Shown here piece after piece: positions 34,243 through 41,559 of a stretch of 64,000 nucleotides of DNA; position 1 is the first letter of the stretch; each line of letters starts with the position of its first letter. The translations under genes and the position numbers were made by a program. The notes beneath the pieces were generated by a model. It was not told where the DNA came from. It worked only from the letters and a program-made list of their open reading frames with translations, and made no database searches. The stretch comes from an uncultured Bacteroidales bacterium (GTDB lineage: Bacteria; Bacteroidota; Bacteroidia; Bacteroidales; UBA932), in contig ONLD01000001.1 in NCBI GenBank assembly GCA_900318565.1, positions 1 to 64,000 of the forward strand, given 5' to 3'.

Positions 34243-34395
34243 TTTCCGGCCTGTTTTCCGCTCTTTCAGGCCCGGCAACCGGTGCAAACTGTCTTTCCGG
34301 CCCGGTTTCCGCTCTTTCAGGCCTGGTAACCGGTGCAAACTGTCTTTCCGGCCTGTTTTCCGTTCTTTCAGGCCCGGCAACCGATGCAAACAGCT
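34243..34395. repeat. Three 51-bp tandem repeats, each a hairpin
   Basis: Units begin at 34243, 34294 and 34345. Each holds CCGGCCTG (or CCGGCCCGG) and CAGGCCCGG or CAGGCCTGG as opposed arms around a Pyr-rich loop, so tandem stem-loops can form. Fifty-one is divisible by three, and both strands have readings without stops, but no start signal or known domain supports coding. It lies just upstream of the sulfatase start, between divergent genes. Confidence 0.8.
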
Positions 34396-34660
34396 GCCAA
34401 CCTTGGACCAGTCTCGATAGCAAACTTCAATTTCCACCCCGATTCTGAGAATGCTCAAAGTTTCTCGACAGGCTGGTTTTCGTTTAGTAAAAATGTTGAC
34501 AATACTATTGTCTCATTCAGGGTCACATTTGAGATGGATCTCTTCGGGGTAGATCGAAAAGATGAAATTCGTCAAGGACGAATTGATTTTACAAGCAAGA
34601 CGAGAATAATCGGAGAAGAATATGTGCGGTAAGGCGGCCATATTTGTAAAACTTCGGATT
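34396..34660. other. AT-richer non-coding gap
   Basis: Between the tandem repeats and the symporter promoter. Base composition is lower in GC than the neighbouring genes. A plus-strand reading runs 34333-34632 but crosses the repeat unit and resembles nothing I know. It may be a decayed gene. Confidence 0.4.
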
Positions 34661-34668
34661 ATTTTCGT

Positions 34669-34676
34669 TATTTTTG
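34669..34676 (+). promoter_or_regulatory. -7 element of SSS symporter gene
   Basis: TATTTTTG, exact TAnnTTTG match, 7 nt before the ATG at 34684. A TTTG lies at 34643-34646 upstream. Confidence 0.6.
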
Positions 34677-34683
34677 CTTCATT

Positions 34684-36276
34684 ATGGCATTTATAGACTG
34701 GTTAATCGTCGGCCTTTTCCTGGCGGCACTCGTCACGATAGGCTACCTGTTCTCACACAAGAACAAAAACATCGAAGACTATTTCGTAGCAGGACGCTCG
34801 ATGCCGGGCTGGCTCGTAGCCATCGCAGCTACAGGTACGACCATCAGCGCAGGCACATTCGTGGGCTCCCCGGAGCTGGGCTTCAATACGAACCTGACAT
34901 ACGTCCTGAACCTGTTGGGCTCCATATTCGGCGGCATACTCGTGGCCGCGCTCATCCTCCCCAAACTATACAACGCCAAGACCATCACCATCTACGGCTT
35001 CATTGGAGAGCGCTTCGGCGAGGGCTCCAAGCAGGCCAACTCGGTGATGTTCCTCATCGGCCAGCTGCTGACCAGCGGGAGCCGCCTGTTCATAGCAGCC
35101 ATCGCCATCAGCGTCATCGCGTTCGGCAGCATACAGTTCCAGTTTATGGTCTGGAGCATCATCATCCTCGGTGTCGTCTCCACCTTCTACACTATGATGG
35201 GCGGCATCAAAGGCCTGCTCTACATCGACACATTCCAGACCCTGCTGATGATATTCACCGGCGTGGTGGGCCTGGTAATGGTGGCCTGCGACCTCGGAGG
35301 CCTCAGCCTCAAGGAAGTCTGGGAGACCCTCACGGCCGGCGGTATGGTCAAGTCCCCCGCTGCGGCAGGAGTCGCCCCGGGAATCGCCGCAGACGGCACG
35401 CTGAGCGGCTGGGTGCCGGGCAGCAAGGTGCAGATGTTCGACCCGAGCATCGACTTCAGCAAGCCCTATACCATCATCGGCGGTATGATAGGCGTGGCAT
35501 TCTTCAAGATTGCCCAGTACACGACCGACCAGGAGTTCGTGCAGCGTCAGCTTGCCTGCAAGGACGTAAAGAAGGCCGGCAGTTCGCTCGTGGCATCCCA
35601 GCTCCTCGCGCTTCCGGTGGTGCTTATCTTCCTGTGCATAGGACTTCTGCTCTATGTCAAGTACATCCACGACCCGCAGGCTGACGGCGCCCTGAGCACC
35701 GCTTTCTTCAGCGACGCGCGCGACATTTTCCCGCAGTACATCAAGAACCACATCCCCATCGGTGTGCGCGGCCTTATGATCACAGGGCTCCTCGCAGCCG
35801 CCCTCTCGAGCTTCAATTCCGCCATCAACTCTATGGCCTCCAGTTTCGTAGCCGACCTCTACCTGCCCCTGCGTGCCAAGAGGGGCAAGGCCGTCAAGAG
35901 CGACAAGGAGCAAATCGCGTCCTCCCGCTGGATGGTGGGCCTTATGGGTATGATGCTGACAGGCTTTGCGATTGTCACCTGCGTGATGCAGCAGAGCAGC
36001 GGACTTAACCTCGTGGACTTCGCGACCGGCATTATGTGCTTCGCGTACGCCGGTATGATAGGCGTGTTCCTGACCGCCATCTTCACCAAGCGCGGCAACT
36101 CCCGCAGCGTGCTTGCCGCCCTCGTCGTGGGCGCGCTCATCATCATCCCTCTGATGTTCCAGAAAGAATTCTTCGGACATTCCTACATCGCGTGGTCCTG
36201 GTGGTGCCCCATCGGAGGACTCATCTCCACGCTCGTCTGTATGCTCGGACGTCCCAAAGAATCTTTAAGCAAATAA
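34684..36276 (+). CDS. Sodium:solute symporter (SSS family)
   Basis: 530 aa with about 13-14 membrane segments. The N-terminal YFVAGRSMPGWLVAIAATGTTISAGTF and the ALSSFNSAINSMASSF segment in the second half are hallmarks of the SSS fold, the latter carrying the Ser/Asn residues of the second sodium site. Imports a small solute (sugar, sialic acid, myo-inositol or similar) with Na+. A soluble-domain insertion around residues 225-260 separates two membrane segments. Followed after 4 nt by a secreted phosphoesterase, so import of a dephosphorylated product is a reasonable guess. Confidence 0.92.
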   Translation: MAFIDWLIVGLFLAALVTIGYLFSHKNKNIEDYFVAGRSMPGWLVAIAATGTTISAGTFVGSPELGFNTNLTYVLNLLGSIFGGILVAALILPKLYNAKTITIYGFIGERFGEGSKQANSVMFLIGQLLTSGSRLFIAAIAISVIAFGSIQFQFMVWSIIILGVVSTFYTMMGGIKGLLYIDTFQTLLMIFTGVVGLVMVACDLGGLSLKEVWETLTAGGMVKSPAAAGVAPGIAADGTLSGWVPGSKVQMFDPSIDFSKPYTIIGGMIGVAFFKIAQYTTDQEFVQRQLACKDVKKAGSSLVASQLLALPVVLIFLCIGLLLYVKYIHDPQADGALSTAFFSDARDIFPQYIKNHIPIGVRGLMITGLLAAALSSFNSAINSMASSFVADLYLPLRAKRGKAVKSDKEQIASSRWMVGLMGMMLTGFAIVTCVMQQSSGLNLVDFATGIMCFAYAGMIGVFLTAIFTKRGNSRSVLAALVVGALIIIPLMFQKEFFGHSYIAWSWWCPIGGLISTLVCMLGRPKESLSK

Positions 36277-36280
36277 TACT

Positions 36281-37921
36281 ATGAAACGCATCCTTTCTTC
36301 CGCGCTTCTCGTGCTTTGCTGCGCCCTGGCGATCGGCGGCAACATCCGCGGTCGCGTCGTGTGCGACGGCCGCCCCGTGCAGGGCGTCGCCGTCTCCGAC
36401 GGAGCCGCCATAGTGCTCACGGACTCCCTCGGGCGCTACGCTTTGGAGTCCGACAAGCAGGACGGCTCGGTGTTTATCAACACGCCATCCGGCTATATCG
36501 CACGCACCATCGACGGCATACGGCCCGGATTCTGGCAGCCCCTGTACCTGGGCGTCGAGCAGGATGAAATCCACGATTTCGTGCTGGAAAAGCAGGACCA
36601 GAGCTGCTATACGACAATCCTGCTTGCCGACTTGCACCTTTCGGCGGACCCGGAACGGGACGACCTGCGGCGTTTCAAGGAAATCACTATGCCCGCGATA
36701 CGGCGGGAAACTGACAAAGCAGCAGCGAGCGGTCCGGTGTACTCTTTCAACCTCGGAGACTTCACGCACGACATCTACTGGGGAGAATTCAATTTCAACG
36801 AATCCGACGGCCTGCGGCTGCTGCAAGACATTGACTATCCGACGCCTATGTACTCGCTTATGGGCAATCACGACCACGACCCGGGCATAGTCGGAGAAGA
36901 CGTGGACAGGCGCGCCGGCTGGAGGGAACGCGACTGCTGGGGCCCCGGAGCCTATAGCGTAAACATAGGCGGCGACCATTGGGTGTTCCTGGACAACATT
37001 GTTTACATCAACGTGGAAGGCAAGGGCAAGAAAGGCCCGGGCGTGCGCGGCGACCGCAGCTACAAGAGCATCCTGACGGAGCGTCAGCTGGCCTGGCTCG
37101 AAAAGGACCTCGCCCTCACCTGCAAGGACAGCCGCATTTTCATCTGCACCCACGCCCCCGTGCTCTACACCGGAGGCAAAAACGGCCTTCTGATGCCGCG
37201 TGAGCAGGTGGAAATGATAGATAAGCTCTGCGCACCCTTCAAGCACGACGTGACCATTTTCTCCGGCCATATCCACCGCCACGATTTCTGTGACCATCCG
37301 GATTTCCCGAGGCTGCACCAGCGCTCGCTGCCCGCAACTTCAGGCATAATGTGGACGACGCCGGTCTCCTGGCCGATCTACAGCAACGAGGGCGCCGACG
37401 CAGGCTTCTGGGTAGGAGAGTTCGCTGCCGGACAGGAACCGCGCTACCGTATGGAGACCTATCTGTACGGCGAGAAGTACTTCCGCCTCTATGACCTCAA
37501 CGAGGTCGGCAAGGCATACAAGAAGAGCGAAGGCATCAAGAAGCAGCAGGAGATGTTCCCCGACACGCGTCTGAACTACGCGGCGTCGAAATGGCGCAAC
37601 TACGTGTTTGTCAACTACTGGGCCTGGGAGCCCGAAGACAAGGTGGAAATCTTCGAGAAGGGCAGGTCCCTCAAGGTAGAGGAGACCCGCTACGAGGACC
37701 CGGCAAAGAACTTCGCCTACGAACTGCCGCGCGTGATGAATCCTTACAAGCACAGCTCCAAGAAGGCGAAAGACAACACCTTCCATATGTACGCGGCCAG
37801 GACCTCCTCGGCCAAGACGCCCGTCACCGTGCGTATCTACTCCTCCGACGGCTCCCTAAAGTTCGAGAAGACCTACTCCCGTCCCCGTCCTTTCGATCCC
37901 TCGAAACCGGAAACTGATTAA
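36281..37921 (+). CDS. Secreted calcineurin-like phosphoesterase
   Basis: 546 aa. Signal peptide to about residue 20, an N-terminal carboxypeptidase-like domain (GRVVCDGRPVQGVAVSDG), a metallophosphoesterase core with LLADLHLS, LGDFTHD, GNHDHD, THAPV and SGHIHRHD metal blocks, and a C-terminal domain from about 390 on. Same MetallophosN-core-MetallophosC layout as the lipoprotein at 20881-22707 but without a lipid anchor. Coupled to the SSS symporter. Its stop overlaps the convergent HicB stop in a shared TTAA. Confidence 0.88.
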   Translation: MKRILSSALLVLCCALAIGGNIRGRVVCDGRPVQGVAVSDGAAIVLTDSLGRYALESDKQDGSVFINTPSGYIARTIDGIRPGFWQPLYLGVEQDEIHDFVLEKQDQSCYTTILLADLHLSADPERDDLRRFKEITMPAIRRETDKAAASGPVYSFNLGDFTHDIYWGEFNFNESDGLRLLQDIDYPTPMYSLMGNHDHDPGIVGEDVDRRAGWRERDCWGPGAYSVNIGGDHWVFLDNIVYINVEGKGKKGPGVRGDRSYKSILTERQLAWLEKDLALTCKDSRIFICTHAPVLYTGGKNGLLMPREQVEMIDKLCAPFKHDVTIFSGHIHRHDFCDHPDFPRLHQRSLPATSGIMWTTPVSWPIYSNEGADAGFWVGEFAAGQEPRYRMETYLYGEKYFRLYDLNEVGKAYKKSEGIKKQQEMFPDTRLNYAASKWRNYVFVNYWAWEPEDKVEIFEKGRSLKVEETRYEDPAKNFAYELPRVMNPYKHSSKKAKDNTFHMYAARTSSAKTPVTVRIYSSDGSLKFEKTYSRPRPFDPSKPETD

Positions 37922-38262
37922 TTGACAGGCGTCCCGACTGCCGTCAGAATCGCCCGACGTATGAATTCATTGAGGCTGATTCCCAAATCGGCCGCCTTCA
38001 TTGCAGCCTCCCCGTGCAAGTCAGGAGTGAGGCGAAGGACAAGTTTGCCGCTGTAGGGCTGCTCCGGGGCCACATTTCTGGACTTACAACTTTCAAGATA
38101 GTGGTCAATGCCTTCCTCGAAGTCCTTCTTCAAGGCATCAACGGAGGTGCCTTCGTAAATAATGCCGTCCCTGCGCAATCCCAAGACCTCCCCTACAAAA
38201 CAATTATCTTCCTCGGAGTATTCTACACTACCGGTATATCCTTTATATCTCAGCCTTCCCAT
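37918..38262 (-). CDS. hicB: HicB-family antitoxin
   Basis: 114 aa. N-terminal partial RNase H-like HicB fold (GSVEYSEEDNCFVGEVLGL, then GTSVDALKKDFEEGIDHYL) and a C-terminal ribbon-helix-helix (GKLVLRLTPDLHGEAAMKAA, then SLNEFIRRAI) for DNA binding. It follows hicA by 1 nt and neutralises and autoregulates it. Lower GC than neighbours fits an acquired module. Confidence 0.93.
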   Translation of the reverse strand: MGRLRYKGYTGSVEYSEEDNCFVGEVLGLRRDGIIYEGTSVDALKKDFEEGIDHYLESCKSRNVAPEQPYSGKLVLRLTPDLHGEAAMKAADLGISLNEFIRRAILTAVGTPVN

Positions 38263-38263
38263 A

Positions 38264-38515
38264 TTACAGTAAATCTTTTATCAAAAAATATTTATAAATC
38301 TTCAACATTGTCTTTCGGCCAAGAGTATTCCCCGGATGAGGCCTGTGCATATCAAAGGATTCATTCCCTTTTATAAATGTAACCCTTGATCCGGATGTCG
38401 GTCCCTTATTACTCAACTCAAAACCAAGATAGCCAAACAATCTTATTAGTTCATCAAAAGTAAAATCACTCGGCAGACAGCAGAACCGGCTGATCAGTTT
38501 TTCTTTTTTACTCAT
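38264..38515 (-). CDS. hicA: HicA-family toxin
   Basis: 83 aa from ATG 38515. Double-stranded RNA-binding-like fold: FTFDELIRLFGYLGFELSNKG then SGSRVTFIKG and HRPHPGN. The residue after GS is Arg where the classic HicA catalytic His stands; downstream histidines (HRPH) may serve, and this GSR form is what I recall for Bacteroidetes HicA. mRNA interferase, paired with hicB directly downstream. The -7 element TATCTTTG ends 2 nt before the ATG. Confidence 0.88.
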   Translation of the reverse strand: MSKKEKLISRFCCLPSDFTFDELIRLFGYLGFELSNKGPTSGSRVTFIKGNESFDMHRPHPGNTLGRKTMLKIYKYFLIKDLL

Positions 38516-38517
38516 CG

Positions 38518-38537
38518 CAAAGATACTATAAATAGTA
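38518..38537 (-). promoter_or_regulatory. hicAB promoter with overlapping palindrome
   Basis: Minus-strand TATCTTTG (38518-38525) is overlapped by TACTAT-AA-ATAGTA (38524-38537), a 6-bp inverted repeat with a 2-nt centre. It is a likely HicB ribbon-helix-helix operator. Confidence 0.6.
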
Positions 38538-38549
38538 CTAAATTCAAAA

Positions 38550-40109
38550 TCAAGGTTCGGGCATACGGTCGAGGAAGCGGTAGGAGGCGGCTTCTGCGAG
38601 GTGGGCTGGGCGGATCGGAACGGGGAGGCCGCTGACGGCGCTCTCCAGGTCGGCAATGGTGCGGGCCACCTTGACGATACGGAAATATGCCCTCATCGAC
38701 AGCCCCAGCCTCTCCATAATCGAGACCAGCAATTCACTGCACTCCCGGTCGAGGGGACAGTATCTTTCTATTTGCTTGTTGTTCATCTCGGCATTGGTGA
38801 ATACTGGCTCCCCCTCGAATCGCCGCTTCTGGATTGCCCTCGCCGCAGCCACTCTCCGGGCCACTTCCGCGCTGCTTTCGCCTTTGACGCCTTCCGCCTT
38901 GATTCGGGAGAGCTCCGCCGCCCCGAGACAGGGCACGAGCAGCTGCAGGTCGATACGGTCCATAATCGGGCCGCTCAGGCGCGAAATATAGGAGAGGCGC
39001 TGCGCAGGAGTGCAGGTACACCTGTCCCCGACTCCCCAATAGCCGCAGGGGCAGGGATTGGATGCCAGCACGAGCATAAACGATGCGGGGTATTCCACCT
39101 TGGCCTTGAGCCTGGAGATTACGACTTTCCTGTCTTCTATAGGCCCTCGGAGAGCCTCCATCACGCTGCGCGGCATCTGCGCGGCCTCGTCCAGGAACAG
39201 CACTCCGTTCTGCGCCAGGCTCACTTCTCCGGGCATTATGTTGTCACCGGCACCGCCCCCGATGATTGCGGCAAGGGAGGCCGAATAGTGCGGGGCGCGG
39301 AAAGGCCGGCGGTCCATAAGACCCGAACGGAGGCTCCCCTTCCCGGCGATGCTGAAAATCTTCGAAGTCACCAGGCTCTCCTCCCTCGTCATAGGAGGAA
39401 GAATGCCGCCAAGTGCCTTTGCCAGTGAACTTTTGCCTGAGCCGGGAGGGCCTATCATCGCCAGATTGTGCCCGCCGGCGGCCGCGATTTCCATACCCCT
39501 CTTGGCCCCGTCCTGTCCCAGGATGTCCGCAAAATCCAGATACTCAGTCCGCAACGGCTCCCGGGGCGCTTCGGCCGCCGAAAGCAGGTCCGCGCAGTCT
39601 TCCTGCCCCGAGAGGATTCTGACCACGTCGGCAAGCGTATCGACCCCATAGACTTTAATACCGTGCAGTTCGGCCGCCTCCGCCGCAGAAAGGCGCGGCA
39701 GCACTATCCCCTCAAGCCCTTCCCTGTCCACAAGCTCCGCAATCGCGAGGCCGCCGGGAATCTCCCGCACGCTCCCGTCCAGGCCGAGTTCGCCCATCAG
39801 CAGGAAGCGCCCGGCAAGCGGCAGTTCTTCCTGCCCGGAAGCGGCAATTATGCCGGCCGCTATCGGCAAGTCATAGCCGCTGCCGTTTTTGTGGACGTCT
39901 GCAGGAGCCAGGTTTATCACTATGCGCTTGCCAGGGATATGGTAGCCCATTGCCTGCAGGGCCGTGGTGGTGCGGAGCAGGCTTTCCTTCACCGCCACGT
40001 CCGCAAGTCCGACGAGGTGTATTCCCACGCCTCGGTCGATGTGGGTCTCCACTGTCACGAGAGCGGCATCTATGCCCAGGCATTTAGCCCCGAAAGTGCG
40101 TATCAGCAT
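38550..40109 (-). CDS. YifB/ComM-family Mg chelatase-like AAA+ ATPase
   Basis: 519 aa from ATG 40109. N-terminal ChlI-like domain (LVGLADVAVKESLLR, GYDLPIA), AAA+ core with Walker A GPPGSGKSSL and Walker B region LFLDEAAQMPRSVMEALR, CPCGY zinc-like motif, and C-terminal Mg_chelatase_C (YFRIVKVARTIADLE). In naturally competent bacteria ComM drives branch migration during recombination; the role in Bacteroidetes is unproved. It begins 2 nt after the lipoprotein gene. A longer upstream reading lacks family similarity. Confidence 0.93.
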   Translation of the reverse strand: MLIRTFGAKCLGIDAALVTVETHIDRGVGIHLVGLADVAVKESLLRTTTALQAMGYHIPGKRIVINLAPADVHKNGSGYDLPIAAGIIAASGQEELPLAGRFLLMGELGLDGSVREIPGGLAIAELVDREGLEGIVLPRLSAAEAAELHGIKVYGVDTLADVVRILSGQEDCADLLSAAEAPREPLRTEYLDFADILGQDGAKRGMEIAAAGGHNLAMIGPPGSGKSSLAKALGGILPPMTREESLVTSKIFSIAGKGSLRSGLMDRRPFRAPHYSASLAAIIGGGAGDNIMPGEVSLAQNGVLFLDEAAQMPRSVMEALRGPIEDRKVVISRLKAKVEYPASFMLVLASNPCPCGYWGVGDRCTCTPAQRLSYISRLSGPIMDRIDLQLLVPCLGAAELSRIKAEGVKGESSAEVARRVAAARAIQKRRFEGEPVFTNAEMNNKQIERYCPLDRECSELLVSIMERLGLSMRAYFRIVKVARTIADLESAVSGLPVPIRPAHLAEAASYRFLDRMPEP

Positions 40110-40111
40110 AA

Positions 40112-41311
40112 CTATTCCTCCGCCACGAAAGAGACTCCGGAAAGGAAGCCGTGCATTGAAAACTCGATTTTTTTGTCCCGGTAGGTAAAAGCAGGCGCGT
40201 AGTAAGGCGACTTGGGCGTCAGGACTACGGCAAGGTCGCCTCCGGCAAGGCAGGCGCATCCCCGGTTGAAGAAAAAGCAGTCGTCGCGGCCCTGGTAAGG
40301 CAGCTTCACGGCGGCATAATGCACGCCGTCGCAATACACGTAGTCCGCACCACCCGGAATGACGCGCACCGAATTGACCCAGCCTATGCCCATTCCGGTC
40401 TCGTAGGATACGCTGTAAGTCCCTATCACCGAAGGCCTCCCTTCATAGATAATGGCCCCTCCGTCGTGCCAGTAGCGCCTCCCGCCGCAGCTTATGTCCG
40501 GCATATAATTCCCGTATTTCAACCACGAGCGCCCGGACTCATTGTACAGAAGCGCAACGGTACCGTCTATCTGCTTGACGTCCAGGTACTCCGTGGTTGC
40601 GCCCGACGCCACCGGCTCCGCCGTGCCGTCCTTAACGATAAAAGCCGTGCGCTGCCCGTTAAGAGGGGCGCCGTATGCGAAGCACACGCTGCCCCTGTCC
40701 ACGTACAAGGCGCCGGACGGGCCGTAAGTATCCTTGTTGAAGCTGCCGAATACCTGCCCGATTTCCACTTTGAGCACGACCTTGCCGCCGATCCGGTAGC
40801 AGAAGCCCCGGCTGCGGTAATCCGCACCTACAGTATGGAGCACACCGTCCTTGACAAGCAGCCCCAGAAGCGACTCTCTCTCCGGCCAGGAGGCTATTTC
40901 CTTTCCGTCCTGTTTTATGACGGTACCTTTGGAATCAGCGTATTCGGAAAACAGTGAACTGCCCATCAGGTGGTTGCGGTGCGGCGAGGAACTTATGCGG
41001 CATTCCGGGCCTGCCGGAATAATGTGCAGCGGGATGGCGCCCTTGAAGACCTTCAAGGTGCAGGCCACGGCGCCGAATGCCGTGTCGCGCTGCCACTCGT
41101 AGTCTTGGTTGAAGCATACTGCAGACACATAGAAAGTAGTATCCTTCCTTGTAGGCGCATCGGAGCCGGAATCTCCGGAAGAATCACCACCCTGCGAAGA
41201 AGAGGAAGATGGGTGCTCATCGCCACGGGTCTCACCCATAGGCAGGTCGGGGTCGATAACAGTACAGCCCGCGAGCACAATCATAGAGAAAAGAAGATAC
41301 TTGTTTTTCAT
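40112..41311 (-). CDS. Lipoprotein of unknown function with Ser/Gly linker
   Basis: 399 aa. Lipobox IVLAGC (Cys16) then an Asp/Glu-rich start, a low-complexity Ser/Gly/Asp linker (about 34-54), and a beta-rich domain of some 340 residues with repeated motifs suggesting a beta-propeller-like fold (for example YVDRGSVCFAYGAPLNGQ). I do not recognise the family. Probably surface exposed. Translationally close to the ComM-like gene (2-nt gap), an arrangement without obvious functional link. Confidence 0.75.
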   Translation of the reverse strand: MKNKYLLFSMIVLAGCTVIDPDLPMGETRGDEHPSSSSSQGGDSSGDSGSDAPTRKDTTFYVSAVCFNQDYEWQRDTAFGAVACTLKVFKGAIPLHIIPAGPECRISSSPHRNHLMGSSLFSEYADSKGTVIKQDGKEIASWPERESLLGLLVKDGVLHTVGADYRSRGFCYRIGGKVVLKVEIGQVFGSFNKDTYGPSGALYVDRGSVCFAYGAPLNGQRTAFIVKDGTAEPVASGATTEYLDVKQIDGTVALLYNESGRSWLKYGNYMPDISCGGRRYWHDGGAIIYEGRPSVIGTYSVSYETGMGIGWVNSVRVIPGGADYVYCDGVHYAAVKLPYQGRDDCFFFNRGCACLAGGDLAVVLTPKSPYYAPAFTYRDKKIEFSMHGFLSGVSFVAEE

Positions 41312-41462
41312 AGCGTTTAGCGTTTTCCGGCAAAGAAAAGATTTTTCTTCCGAAAAGCAACGCCGTTCTCGCCGACATTCGTCACATTTTTACGATTTTT
41401 TAAGAAATTTATGATTTTTAAAGCCCGAAGTCAAAATTGTTGTAATTAAAATTAACTATTTT

Positions 41463-41470
41463 TACCTCTG
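41463..41470 (+). promoter_or_regulatory. Possible -7 element of BIG2 gene
   Basis: TACCTCTG differs from TAnnTTTG at one position. It lies about 90 nt before the ATG at 41560. Tentative. Confidence 0.3.
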
Positions 41471-41559
41471 TAGCCGTGGTTTCAGTGCCGAATCGAAAGG
41501 AAGATTCAAATATATCCGCTATATTAGGGCCAAGAAACAATAACCTTAAATATAGTGTT

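Noticed and set aside
34243..34395. Tandem repeats considered as a CRISPR array
   Set aside because: Direct head-to-tail 51-bp units without unique spacers and no cas genes nearby.
34187..34458. Two minus-strand repeat peptides over the 51-bp units
   Set aside because: Frame openness follows from the 51-bp period; no start context, and one overlaps the sulfatase promoter region.
34333..34632. 99-codon plus-strand frame before the SSS gene
   Set aside because: Begins inside the tandem repeat and resembles no protein I know; treated as non-coding or decayed.
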